A stretch of 64,000 nt of DNA from CAIZQW01 sp942493055 (lineage in GTDB: Bacteria > Verrucomicrobiota > Kiritimatiellia > RFP12 > UBA1067). The translations under genes were made by a program, and so were the position numbers. Below are positions 18,011-27,107 of this stretch, piece after piece (the stretch's first letter is position 1; the number at the start of each line of letters is the position of its first letter). The notes below the pieces were generated by a model. The model saw nothing but the letters and a program-made list of their open reading frames with translations. It made no database searches and was not told the DNA's origin. The DNA lies in NCBI GenBank assembly GCA_942493055.1, contig OW818680.1, forward strand, positions 3,100,001-3,164,000. The letters run 5' to 3'.

Positions 18011-20551
18011 TTGCCGGAGAAAGAAGCAAATGCCCGTATCAAGATAAACAACCTGCTAGAAGCGGCAGGCTGGCGTTTTTTTTCTACGGGCGACGGTCCG
18101 GCCACGATACAGCTCGAACCCAGCGTGACGCTGAAACAGAATGTGCTCGACGAACTCGGCAATGACTTTGAGAAGGTTTCAAAAGGGTTCATTGACTTTC
18201 TTCTCCTCGATGCAAAAGGCTTTCCACTCATTGTTCTTGAAGCAAAGGCGGAAAACAAGAACCCGCTCGTGGGCAAAGAACAAGCGCGTAAATACGCCCG
18301 TTCTCAGAATTGCCGCTTTGTGATCCTCTCAAACGGGAACCTCCACTACTTTTGGGATCTGGAGCGCGGCAGCCCTGACATCATCACGTCATTTCCAACA
18401 CCGGATTCAATCGCTGGCTTCCATAAGGTCACACCGAACCCGCGCCGACTGATTACAGAACAGGTGGACTCGGATTATATCGTCCTGACTCAGCGGCCCC
18501 ATTATCAGTCGGATGCGGCTTGGAAGAATGAGACGGAACGGCCGGGTTATATCCAGACCAACAAACTCCGGTTCCTCCGCCCATATCAGTTGAAAGCCGT
18601 CCGCGCACTGCAAGCCTCAGTCAAAGAGGGAAATGACCGGTTCCTCTTCGAAATGGCCACCGGCACGGGCAAGACGCTGACCGCAGCCGCCATCATCAAG
18701 CTCTTTCTGCGCACCGGCAACGTCAAACGCGTACTCTTTCTGGTGGATCGGCTTGAATTGGAAGACCAGGCCAAAAAGTCCTTTAGCACGCAGCTCTCTG
18801 CCGACTTCCAGACCGTCATCTACAAGGAGAGCCGCGATGACTGGCGGCGGGCGGAGATCGTCGTCACCACGGTCCAGTCCCTGCTCTTCAACAACAAGTA
18901 TCAGAAGCTCTTCTCCCCCACCGACTTCGACCTCGTCATCTCTGACGAAGCCCACCGCTCGATCGGAGGCAATGCCCGCGCCGTGTTTGACTACTTCATC
19001 GGGTATAAGCTGGGACTCACCGCGACACCGCGCGACTATCTCAAGAACTTCAACAAAGCCAATCCGACAACCCGCGACCCGCGCGAGGCGGAGCGCCGCC
19101 TGTTGCTCGACACCTACCGCACCTTCGGCTGCGAGAAGAGCCAGCCCACGTTTCGATATTCGCTGCTCGACGGTGTGAAGGACGGCTATCTGGTCAATCC
19201 CGTCGTCGTGGACGCCCGCACGGAGATCACGACCGAACTGCTTTCAGAAGAGGGGTTCGTCGTCAGCTTCACCGATGAAACAGGCGAGGACCAGGAGGAG
19301 GCTTACAAGCAGCGCGAATTTGAAAAGCGCTTCTTCTCCGATGCCACCAATGAACTCTTCTGCAAGACCTTTATGGAAAACGCGCTGCGCGACCCTGTCA
19401 GCGGTGAACTCGGCAAGTCCATCATCTATGCCGTCAGCCAGAACCATGCGGCTAAACTGGCCAACATCCTGAATCTCATGGCTGACAAGATGTTCCTCGG
19501 CAAGTATCACTCCGATTTCGCCGTACAGGTCACCTCTCAGATTCCAGATGCCCAGCAGTTCACCATCAATTTCAGCAACAACAATCTCCTGGGGTCTGCC
19601 AACTTCCTGCCCTCCTACAAGACCAGCAAAGCCCGCGTCTGCGTCACGGTCGGCATGATGACCACCGGCTACGACTGCCCGGACATCCTCAACCTCGGCC
19701 TTTTGCGTCCCATCTTCTCGCCGACCGATTTCATCCAGATCAAGGGACGCGGAACCCGGAAGCATGATTTCCGCGAGCAGCTTTTCGACACGGAGCTGAA
19801 GGATAATGTCAGCAAGCCGCACAAAGAGGCTTTCAAACTCTTCGACTTCTTCGCCAACTGCGAGTACTTCGAAGAAGACTTCAATTACGACGAAGTGCTC
19901 GTCCTGCCGCGACCCAAAGGCAAAGGCAAGGACGGTGGAGGTGGCGAAGAACCGCCACCCCAGACAGAAGCGTATGAGCACCTGGGATCAGATATTATCT
20001 CCTCGATCAAAGAAGAAACCATCGGTTACGAGGGCATGAAGATCGACCGCATGTTCTTTGAGAAATTCGAGACCTCTGTCCGCGAAAACGAAACCATCGC
20101 CAAGGCTGTTGAAGAGGGACAGTGGGATCGCGTCATCGACTATGTCAACCGCGAGGTCTTTGATAAACCCGAGGAGTACTACACGCTCGACAAACTGCGC
20201 AAGGCCGCGACTGTGGACCGCCGTCTGACCCTGCGCGAGATCCTCGAAAAAATCTTCGGACTCATCCCGCGCTTCAAGTCCAAGGACGAACTGCTGGAAG
20301 AGGAGTTCGCCAAGTTCGTCTCCGATGCCAAGCCCGAAGAGGCCGAGGCCATCCCGGCCCTCAAGACCTACTTCAAGGCCTATATCATCAGCGATCAGGT
20401 CCGCCACATCATCGAAAGCCGCAACTTCACCGAACTGGCCACGAACCCCGTCTTTTCAACACGCGATTTCAAGGCCGTGCCTGCCAAGTATCGCAGCCTG
20501 ATACCCGAATACATCAAGGACTATGTCTCCTTGAATCAATTTGTCGCCTAA
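18011..20551 (+). CDS. hsdR: Type I restriction enzyme R subunit
   Basis: An 846-residue protein starting at a TTG at 18011. AAGGAG lies six bases before it and no ATG is available in frame before the ATPase region. The N-terminal nuclease has FIDFLL and IVLEAKAENKN, the PD-(D/E)xK arrangement. The translocase follows with ATGTGKT (Walker A, about residue 215), ISDEAH (about 311), GLTATP and IKGRGTRKHD (about 578). It cleaves unmodified DNA after ATP-driven translocation, in complex with the methyltransferase and specificity functions encoded by the next gene ten bases downstream. A Gly-rich linker near residue 645 separates the motor from the C-terminal assembly domain. Confidence 0.93.
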   Translation: MPEKEANARIKINNLLEAAGWRFFSTGDGPATIQLEPSVTLKQNVLDELGNDFEKVSKGFIDFLLLDAKGFPLIVLEAKAENKNPLVGKEQARKYARSQNCRFVILSNGNLHYFWDLERGSPDIITSFPTPDSIAGFHKVTPNPRRLITEQVDSDYIVLTQRPHYQSDAAWKNETERPGYIQTNKLRFLRPYQLKAVRALQASVKEGNDRFLFEMATGTGKTLTAAAIIKLFLRTGNVKRVLFLVDRLELEDQAKKSFSTQLSADFQTVIYKESRDDWRRAEIVVTTVQSLLFNNKYQKLFSPTDFDLVISDEAHRSIGGNARAVFDYFIGYKLGLTATPRDYLKNFNKANPTTRDPREAERRLLLDTYRTFGCEKSQPTFRYSLLDGVKDGYLVNPVVVDARTEITTELLSEEGFVVSFTDETGEDQEEAYKQREFEKRFFSDATNELFCKTFMENALRDPVSGELGKSIIYAVSQNHAAKLANILNLMADKMFLGKYHSDFAVQVTSQIPDAQQFTINFSNNNLLGSANFLPSYKTSKARVCVTVGMMTTGYDCPDILNLGLLRPIFSPTDFIQIKGRGTRKHDFREQLFDTELKDNVSKPHKEAFKLFDFFANCEYFEEDFNYDEVLVLPRPKGKGKDGGGGEEPPPQTEAYEHLGSDIISSIKEETIGYEGMKIDRMFFEKFETSVRENETIAKAVEEGQWDRVIDYVNREVFDKPEEYYTLDKLRKAATVDRRLTLREILEKIFGLIPRFKSKDELLEEEFAKFVSDAKPEEAEAIPALKTYFKAYIISDQVRHIIESRNFTELATNPVFSTRDFKAVPAKYRSLIPEYIKDYVSLNQFVA

Positions 20552-20560
20552 GAGTTTTCT

Positions 20561-23086
20561 ATGTTAGACACTGACACCAAGCGCCGCATCGACACCGCCC
20601 GCGACATCCTTGTGGGCAAGGTTCCAGACCCCAAATCCCAAGTCGAGCAGATTACCATCGCCCTGATTTACAAGTTCATGGATGACATGGACGCTGAAGC
20701 CGAAGAGATGGGAGGAAACCGAAAGTTTTTCGCAGACGACTTCGCCCGCTACGGCTGGGCCAAACTCATGCGCTCCGGGCTGGGCGGACACGAAACGCTG
20801 AACCTCTACGCTGAAGCCATCGCCAAGATGCCAGAGAATCCCGGCATCCCGGCGCTCTTCCGCGACATCTTCAAGAACGCCTATCTGCCCTACCGCGACC
20901 CCGAGACGCTCAAGGCCTTCCTCAAGATCATCGACGAGTTCAGCTACGACCACAGCGAACGCCTCGGCGATGCCTTCGAGTACCTCCTCAGCGTCCTTGG
21001 CTCCCAAGGCGACGCGGGACAGTTCCGCACCCCGCGCCACATCATCGACTTCATGGTCGATGTCCTCGACCCCAAGAAGAACGAGACCGTGCTCGACCCC
21101 GCCTGCGGCACGGCAGGTTTTCTGATCTCTGCCTACAAACACATCGTCAAGGCCAACACCCACGCCAAAGGTCATAGCACCCTCACCCCAGACGAGCGCG
21201 GACGCCTTGCCGAAAACATCAAGGGCTACGACATCTCGCCTGACATGGTGCGCCTCTCGCTCGTGAACCTCTACCTGCACGGCTTCGCCGCACCGCACAT
21301 CTACGAATACGATACCCTCACCTCCGAAGAACGCTGGAACGATTTCGCCGACGTGATCCTCGCCAACCCGCCCTTCATGTCGCCGAAAGGCGGCATCAAG
21401 CCCCACAAGCGCTTTTCCATCCAGGCCAAGCGCAGCGAAGTGCTCTTCGTGGACTACATGGCCGAACACCTTACGCCGACCGGACGCGCCGGTATCATCG
21501 TGCCCGAAGGCATCATCTTCCAGAGCCAGGATGCTTACAAAAGCCTGCGCAAGATGCTCGTCGAGAACGCCCTTGTCGCTGTTGTTTCGCTTCCGGCAGG
21601 TTGTTTCAATCCCTACTCAGGGGTCAAGACCTCCATCCTCATCCTTGACAAAACCCTTGCAAAACGGGCGCAAACCATCGCCTTCTTCAAAGTCGAAAAC
21701 GACGGCTTCGGCCTTGGCGCCCAACGCCGAGAAATCACCAAGAACGACCTGCCTCAAGTCAAAGCTGAACTCCATACCTACCTTCAAACCCTCCGCCGTG
21801 GACAGTCTGTTGACGATTTCAATCCGACCTGCGGCCTAATCGTCCTCAAGGAAAAGCTCGCCGCCAACGGCGACTACAACCTCAGTGGCGAGAGGTACCG
21901 GGAGGGCGGCATTCCTTCCGGACAACGATGGCCGACAGTCCCGTTGAGCGAAGTATGCTCGCTTCAACGTGGCCTCTCTTATTCAACCGCAGAAATCGGC
22001 GATGAGGGGAATGGCGTTCCTTTCTACAACCTGAAGTCAATCAAGCGGCAAGGCGTGCCACAGCGGAATGACTTCAAATACTTCAATGGCGAAGTCAAAG
22101 ATCGTCACTTGGTAGAACAAGGAGACGTTCTCATTGCCCTGACTGATCTAACGCCCACGTCAGAACTCATTGGCTCACCAAAACTCATTACCGACCCAAT
22201 CCAAGCTGCGTATTCCGCTGACCTGGGAAAATTGGTCTTCAAAGACGCGACGGTCCAACCGCAATTCCTCTATCACCTGCTACGTTCAAACCGCTACCGG
22301 GAATACATCGTCATATATTCGCACGGTGCGAACGTCAAACATCTCCAATCAGACGGCTTCTACGCATTCCAACTCCCCCTCCCGCCCCTGTCGGTGCAGC
22401 AGGAGATTGTGGCGGAGATCGAGGGGTGCCAGAAAGTCATCAACGGCGCCCGCGCCGTCCTCGACAACTACCGCCCCCACATCCCCATCGATCCCGCTTG
22501 GCCGATGGCGGAGTTGGGAGAAGCAGCTCAACTAACAAGTGGTTACAGTTTTGATAGCCAAGCCTTTTCTAAAGCAAATCCAATCAAGAGTATCAAAATC
22601 GCAAATGTAGGAGTTAGAGAGTTTGTCTACGACGAGGACAGCAATCTTCCAGCAGAATTCTGTGACAAATATCCTGCCTTTATCGTCAACAGTGGTGATT
22701 TGGTCATTGCTCTAACGCGTTCCATTATTTCGACAGGCTTGAAAGTTGCTATCGTTCCGCCAGAGTATCATCGTTCACTAGTAAATCAGCGAGTGGCATC
22801 AATACGCAGCAAGAATGACGTTAGCGACAACAGGTTTATTTACTTCTCTCTATGCTCAGATTCAGCTTACAGATACATTGAAGAAAAGGCACGTTCATTG
22901 ATGCAACCGAATCTTTCAATCAATGACCTCAAGAAACTCCCCATCCCCCTCCCGCCCATCGAGAAGCAGCGCATGATCGTCGCCGAGATTGAAGCAGAGC
23001 AAGCCCTTGTCAACGCCAACCGCGACCTCATCACCCGCTTCGAAACCAAGATTCAAACCACCCTCGCACGGGTCTGGGGGGAGTGA
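20561..23086 (+). CDS. Type I restriction-modification HsdM-HsdS fusion
   Basis: An 841-residue protein. Residues 1-450 are an N6-adenine methyltransferase: a helical N-domain, FRTPRHIIDFM, the AdoMet motif DPACGTAGFL (about residue 177) and catalytic NPPF (about 269). From about residue 456, RWPTVPLSEVC begins the first target-recognition domain. It ends at LPLPPLSVQQEIVAEIEG; a second one starts at WPMAELGEAAQL and ends at LPIPLPPIEKQRMIVAEIEA. The two repeated helices are the usual HsdS conserved spacers. One polypeptide therefore supplies modification and specificity. Type I systems normally encode M and S separately, so this is an in-frame fusion. The second recognition domain is AT-richer than the methyltransferase part, suggesting exchange. 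Confidence 0.9.
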   Translation: MLDTDTKRRIDTARDILVGKVPDPKSQVEQITIALIYKFMDDMDAEAEEMGGNRKFFADDFARYGWAKLMRSGLGGHETLNLYAEAIAKMPENPGIPALFRDIFKNAYLPYRDPETLKAFLKIIDEFSYDHSERLGDAFEYLLSVLGSQGDAGQFRTPRHIIDFMVDVLDPKKNETVLDPACGTAGFLISAYKHIVKANTHAKGHSTLTPDERGRLAENIKGYDISPDMVRLSLVNLYLHGFAAPHIYEYDTLTSEERWNDFADVILANPPFMSPKGGIKPHKRFSIQAKRSEVLFVDYMAEHLTPTGRAGIIVPEGIIFQSQDAYKSLRKMLVENALVAVVSLPAGCFNPYSGVKTSILILDKTLAKRAQTIAFFKVENDGFGLGAQRREITKNDLPQVKAELHTYLQTLRRGQSVDDFNPTCGLIVLKEKLAANGDYNLSGERYREGGIPSGQRWPTVPLSEVCSLQRGLSYSTAEIGDEGNGVPFYNLKSIKRQGVPQRNDFKYFNGEVKDRHLVEQGDVLIALTDLTPTSELIGSPKLITDPIQAAYSADLGKLVFKDATVQPQFLYHLLRSNRYREYIVIYSHGANVKHLQSDGFYAFQLPLPPLSVQQEIVAEIEGCQKVINGARAVLDNYRPHIPIDPAWPMAELGEAAQLTSGYSFDSQAFSKANPIKSIKIANVGVREFVYDEDSNLPAEFCDKYPAFIVNSGDLVIALTRSIISTGLKVAIVPPEYHRSLVNQRVASIRSKNDVSDNRFIYFSLCSDSAYRYIEEKARSLMQPNLSINDLKKLPIPLPPIEKQRMIVAEIEAEQALVNANRDLITRFETKIQTTLARVWGE

Positions 23087-23113
23087 GAAAGTTCGATTGC
23101 TTGAGTCCATGTA

Positions 23114-23123
23114 AATACGTATT
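23114..23123. promoter_or_regulatory. Palindrome before the ATPase gene
   Basis: AATACGTATT is a perfect 10-base palindrome 24 bases before the start at 23147. GGAGG follows as the ribosome-binding site. It could be an operator, but short AT-rich palindromes also arise by chance. Confidence 0.25.
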
Positions 23124-23146
23124 ACATTATTATCGGAGGCTTAAAA

Positions 23147-25504
23147 ATGGCGACTATGGATTATTGTTCATATAGTAAGGCATCATGTGACTGCCCAATT
23201 AAGCAAAATGCAAAAAAAGTTTTTTGCATTTATCCCAGTGAACGGCATCTCATTGCAGAAACAATCCGAGCCGCTGTATCAAAAGTTAATGGAGGGTCTA
23301 GCAAACTCGTATGGACATGGCAGGATATTCCATCTTCTGGGCGCATTATCTTTTGTGATATTTGTGCTGCAATTAGAGCTGCGGATATTGTGATAGCGGA
23401 TGTTTCGACTTTCAATTTCAACGTTATGTTTGAGATGGGGTACGCTATAGCTTTAAACAAAGTTTTAATACCAATTCGCGAAAAGCAGTACTCTCGGGAC
23501 AGATCATTTTTTGACGATCTCGGCATCTTTGATGTGATTGGCTATAAAGAATTTGAGAACTCAGATGAGCTGACAGAAATAATTAAACAAAACATGACCG
23601 CGCAGCCATTGCGACTTCCTGTAACATCAATGTCTGAGATTGAACCCACATATATTGTAAAAAGCCCAACAAACACTGATGCACAAACAAGAATAATAGC
23701 GGCAATGACAAGATCGGCTTTGTATCGTTTTAGAACGTATGATAAAAACGAAGTCTCCCGCCTGTCGCTTTTTGATGCATATCGTCAAGTTTCTGCATCA
23801 TTTGGGGTTATTGTTCACATGATCGATAACAATCGGGAAGGTGCAAACGTTCACAATGCGCTGTGCGCTTTTATCTCAGGACTTTCGACTGCGCTGGGAC
23901 GCAGAACTCTAATGCTTCAAGAAGGCACATTTAAGCAACCTATTGATTATCGGGACATCGTAGTACCATATGCCGATACAAAGGATGTTAATCGAGCGAT
24001 CGAAAACTTTGTAAAGGAAGTGGCTGATGCTCTTTACTACGCACCACGCAAAACCGAACAAAACTTAAATTTATTGGAGCGCATTGACTTGGGTGATACA
24101 ACTGCGGAAAACGAAATTGTAGAACTCGAAAATTATTTCATTAAAACGCCTCCATTTTTACAGGCATCAAAAGGTCATGCCCGGTTGATTATAGGCAGAA
24201 AAGGCTCTGGAAAAACGGCAATCTTTTATGCACTAAAAAACAGCATCCGAGGCAACAACACCTTAGTTGTAGATTTAAAACCAGATGGCCATCATTTTAC
24301 GAAGTTGAGAGAGCAAGTCCTTGACCACTTGAAAGAGGGTGTTCAACTGCACACACTTACTTGTTTTTGGAATTATCTGCTTCTATTGGAACTCGCACGT
24401 AAACTAATTGATTGTCGTTCTTATACAGCCTATCAAGACGAAGAGTCATTAAACACCTTCAGAAAGTTGAAACAAGAATACGATGAGCATTGTCTTGATG
24501 TTGAGGGAGATTTCTCAGAGCGAATAATGGCCTTAATTGACAGCATCACTCATACTTTTACAGGAGCAGATAAAGGCCTACTTCACTCATCGAATATTAC
24601 CGCCCTCGTTTACAAGCGTGACATTTCAGCATTACAAAGCCTGGTTCTTTCGTTACTATCAGAAAAAGAAGTAGTATGGCTGTTGTTTGATAATCTCGAT
24701 AAGGGCTGGACCACAACGGGTGCAACCGAGGCAGATATTGCTGTTGTTCGGTCTTTGCTGGATGCAACTAGAAAAATTCAAAGGGAGCTATCAAAAAGCA
24801 ACACCTCCTTTCATTCTGTAGTCTTTTTAAGAAATGATATTTATGATCTTCTCACAAACAAAACATCTGACAGGGGCAAAGAATCAGTAGTAAGCCTTGA
24901 TTGGTCAGATGAGAGTTTGCTACAAGAGATGTTGAAAAAGAGAATGGGGCGTACAAAAGAATTAACCGGCGACTTCAGGATGATTTGGACAAAAGTTTTC
25001 CCACCACATATTGGGGCGGAAGACTCATTTAGATATATCCTGAAAAGATCATTCAACCAACCTCGCGCGTTACTCAATTTTGTAACAAAATCAATTAACG
25101 CTGCTATTGGTCATGGCAACCAACATGTTACAGAATCTGATATTTTGCTTGCGGAACGCGCATTTTCGGAAGATATGCTATCTGGAATTCGGTTTGAGAT
25201 TAGAGATATCTATCCAAAGCTGGATGATCTATTATATTCCTTTGTTAGTTTTCAAAAAATACTCACCGTGGAGGATATTGGTCTAGTGGTTTCGCAAAGC
25301 AGTACGCCACTTCCGCCGGTCGATAAACTTATTGATGTTCTTCTTTGGTTTGGGTTTATTGGAGTTTGGCTTAACGGGGAGGCGAAGTTTTCGCCTGACT
25401 TAGGTTATGATATGCAGAAATTAAAAGGCTATATTCAAGGAATTGACCCAAACGAGAGACGATATTGTATACACCCCGCATTTCATTTAGCTCTTGAACT
25501 TTAA
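23147..25504 (+). CDS. Deoxyribosyltransferase-like domains fused to an Sll1717-type P-loop ATPase (putative defence protein)
   Basis: A 785-residue cytoplasmic protein with GGAGG upstream. Residues about 25-150 (KVFCIYPSERHLIAETI, IRAADIVIADVSTFNFNVM, FEMGYAIALNKVLIPI) look like a nucleoside 2-deoxyribosyltransferase/TIR-like Rossmann domain. A second, weaker copy seems to follow at about 180-300 (GVIVHMIDNN, ALCAFISGLSTALGRRTLM). From about 330 comes a P-loop ATPase with GRKGSGKT (about 348) and WLLFDNLDKG as Walker B (about 512), in the layout of the Sll1717 family (KTPPFLQASKGHARLIIGRK). Base composition is clearly AT-richer than the restriction genes, indicating separate acquisition. Likely a nucleotide-acting effector controlled by an ATPase sensor; this role is inferred. 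Confidence 0.75.
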   Translation: MATMDYCSYSKASCDCPIKQNAKKVFCIYPSERHLIAETIRAAVSKVNGGSSKLVWTWQDIPSSGRIIFCDICAAIRAADIVIADVSTFNFNVMFEMGYAIALNKVLIPIREKQYSRDRSFFDDLGIFDVIGYKEFENSDELTEIIKQNMTAQPLRLPVTSMSEIEPTYIVKSPTNTDAQTRIIAAMTRSALYRFRTYDKNEVSRLSLFDAYRQVSASFGVIVHMIDNNREGANVHNALCAFISGLSTALGRRTLMLQEGTFKQPIDYRDIVVPYADTKDVNRAIENFVKEVADALYYAPRKTEQNLNLLERIDLGDTTAENEIVELENYFIKTPPFLQASKGHARLIIGRKGSGKTAIFYALKNSIRGNNTLVVDLKPDGHHFTKLREQVLDHLKEGVQLHTLTCFWNYLLLLELARKLIDCRSYTAYQDEESLNTFRKLKQEYDEHCLDVEGDFSERIMALIDSITHTFTGADKGLLHSSNITALVYKRDISALQSLVLSLLSEKEVVWLLFDNLDKGWTTTGATEADIAVVRSLLDATRKIQRELSKSNTSFHSVVFLRNDIYDLLTNKTSDRGKESVVSLDWSDESLLQEMLKKRMGRTKELTGDFRMIWTKVFPPHIGAEDSFRYILKRSFNQPRALLNFVTKSINAAIGHGNQHVTESDILLAERAFSEDMLSGIRFEIRDIYPKLDDLLYSFVSFQKILTVEDIGLVVSQSSTPLPPVDKLIDVLLWFGFIGVWLNGEAKFSPDLGYDMQKLKGYIQGIDPNERRYCIHPAFHLALEL

Positions 25505-25740
25505 CAGTCATTTATTGCTATGTATGTTGGGTCAAATAAAAAGGCCAGATACCACCAGAAATAGGAAAGAAAATCATGAGCACTTATGTTGCTATTAACA
25601 TGCCGGATGTATTTTGTTAACGGCAAATCTGCGGTCAATAAAGATGCCACAATCAAGAAACAATGACAAAACCTATGATAAGCGGAACAAATAAGCCAAC
25701 TTCTCGGGTTATGTCGCCATATTTTATGAGGTAAAACGTT
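25505..25740. other. AT-rich intergenic gap, no gene seen
   Basis: The 236 bases between the ATPase and TIR genes hold only very short open frames (13 and 23 codons) with no recognisable features, and no clear hairpin terminator. Confidence 0.4.
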
Positions 25741-26640
25741 ATGCCAGTGTTTATTAGTTATTCACATAAAGACAGCTCGATTGTGACCAAAATTGCTGCG
25801 CATTTAGTCAAGCATAAAGCAAATATATGGATCGATACATGGGAGCTAAATGTCGGAGACTCCTTAATTGCAAGGATACAAGAGGCCATTCAAGAATCCA
25901 GCGCGTTACTTGTTATGCTTTCAAAAGCTTCTGTTCAGTCTGAATGGTGCAAGAAGGAAACGGGGGCTGCATTAATGCGCGAACTATCCGAAAAGAAAGT
26001 GATTGTTTTACCAGTGCTGATTGAAGACTGCGAAGTACCATTGTTTCTGAAGGACAAAATGTACGCTGACTTCCGAACTGATTTTGACTCGGGGTTAGCA
26101 GCTGTTCTAGATGGGATTGCTAGAGTAATTAACCCTGATCAAAGTCGCTTACGTTCGGACGATGGGTATTGCGATTGGGCTTGTGATTGGGGCTATATTA
26201 AGAATTTTTTCCATATTCGTTTCACGATTGTTGACTGCTCCCAAAAACGACAGGCAACACTCATTACGGAAGTATATGTTTTATGTAACGAGCAATTAAC
26301 TAAGCGATATCAAGCATATGAAAAAAACGGACTTGATTGGATAGGAAGAAATATTATCGCACAATTATTATTTGCGATCGGCGAAAGTGAAGATATAAGG
26401 CTATATATTGACTCTCAACTACCAGTTGAACATAAAATTGGGGGAATAGACCCTAAAACGAATTGTAATTATGACGTGCTGATTATTTCCAGACGACTTG
26501 GGGATGATAATGGTAAAGCGCAAGTAGTCGATATAAGTGAGTATTTGAAGAACATTCGGAATTATATTCGTAGCGTTTCTAGGCAACCCACCAAGGAGGA
26601 AAACTTGATAATTCAGCGAATAATTGCCAGTCCAGTTTGA
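25741..26640 (+). CDS. TIR-domain protein (putative NAD-cleaving immune effector)
   Basis: A 299-residue protein. Residues 1-135 form a TIR domain: FISYSHKDSSIVTKIAAHL, IWIDTWELNVGDSL and LVMLSKASVQSEWCKKETG, where Glu73 sits at the position of the catalytic glutamate of NAD-hydrolysing TIR domains. VIVLPVLIEDCEVP follows the usual later strand. The C-terminal 160 residues match no family I recognise. They contain GYCDWACDWGYIKNFFHIRF and a possible ligand- or activator-sensing alpha/beta region. GAGG precedes the ATG. Like the ATPase gene it is AT-rich and unlike its surroundings. TIR proteins in such islands usually act in antiphage defence by depleting NAD; that role is inferred here. Confidence 0.82.
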   Translation: MPVFISYSHKDSSIVTKIAAHLVKHKANIWIDTWELNVGDSLIARIQEAIQESSALLVMLSKASVQSEWCKKETGAALMRELSEKKVIVLPVLIEDCEVPLFLKDKMYADFRTDFDSGLAAVLDGIARVINPDQSRLRSDDGYCDWACDWGYIKNFFHIRFTIVDCSQKRQATLITEVYVLCNEQLTKRYQAYEKNGLDWIGRNIIAQLLFAIGESEDIRLYIDSQLPVEHKIGGIDPKTNCNYDVLIISRRLGDDNGKAQVVDISEYLKNIRNYIRSVSRQPTKEENLIIQRIIASPV

Positions 26641-26687
26641 TCCTGCAATTTTTGTCTGTGATTTTCCTCTTTTCCTTTAAGCCCGAG

Positions 26688-26710
26688 GTGTGGTAATATT
26701 TTTACCACAC
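26688..26710. promoter_or_regulatory. Palindromic operator before the XRE regulator gene
   Basis: Perfect 9-base arms GTGTGGTAA and TTACCACAC flank TATTT. The centre lies about 25 bases before the ATG at 26724, directly ahead of the GGGAGAGG ribosome-binding site. An operator this close to a helix-turn-helix gene is the usual sign of autorepression. Confidence 0.7.
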
Positions 26711-26723
26711 AAGGGAGAGGCTT

Positions 26724-27107
26724 ATGAACTTTGGAGAATTACTCAAAAACACACGTATCGCAAATCGGCTGACACTGCGTCAGTGCAGTGCCGAGCTTGG
26801 CATCGACCCGAGCAACTGGAGCAAGATGGAACGCGGTATCCATCCGGCACCGAAAGACTCTGGGGTCTTGGAACATTGGGCCTCATTTTTCAATCTTGAG
26901 GCAAATGAACGTCAGGTGTTCTTCGATGCGGCTGCTCTGTCGAGGCGTGAATTGCCCTCAGACCTTGCTTCAGACGGCCGTCTGCTTCAAGCCTTGCCAG
27001 CATTTTTCCGCGCGGTGAGAAGCAACGAAATGGATCAGGCAAAGATGGATCAGTTTGTTCAGGACCTTCGGGCGATACATACGCCAGATAAGGAGTCTCC
27101 TGAATGA
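26724..27107 (+). CDS. XRE-family helix-turn-helix regulator
   Basis: A 127-residue protein with an N-terminal Cro/C1-type helix-turn-helix (LLKNTRIANRLTLRQCSAEL followed by GIDPSNWSKMERG, residues about 6-40). The C-terminal half is helical and polar. GGGAGAGG precedes the ATG at good spacing. It overlaps the metallopeptidase gene by four bases (ATGA). The pair matches the ImmR/ImmA or XRE/COG2856 arrangement, in which the peptidase cleaves the repressor after a stress signal. The palindrome just upstream is its probable binding site; whether it also controls the TIR and ATPase genes is unknown. Confidence 0.85.
   Translation: MNFGELLKNTRIANRLTLRQCSAELGIDPSNWSKMERGIHPAPKDSGVLEHWASFFNLEANERQVFFDAAALSRRELPSDLASDGRLLQALPAFFRAVRSNEMDQAKMDQFVQDLRAIHTPDKESPE

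Noticed and set aside
25570..25740. Short frames of 13 and 23 codons between the ATPase and TIR genes
   Set aside because: Too short, with no ribosome-binding site and no conserved feature.
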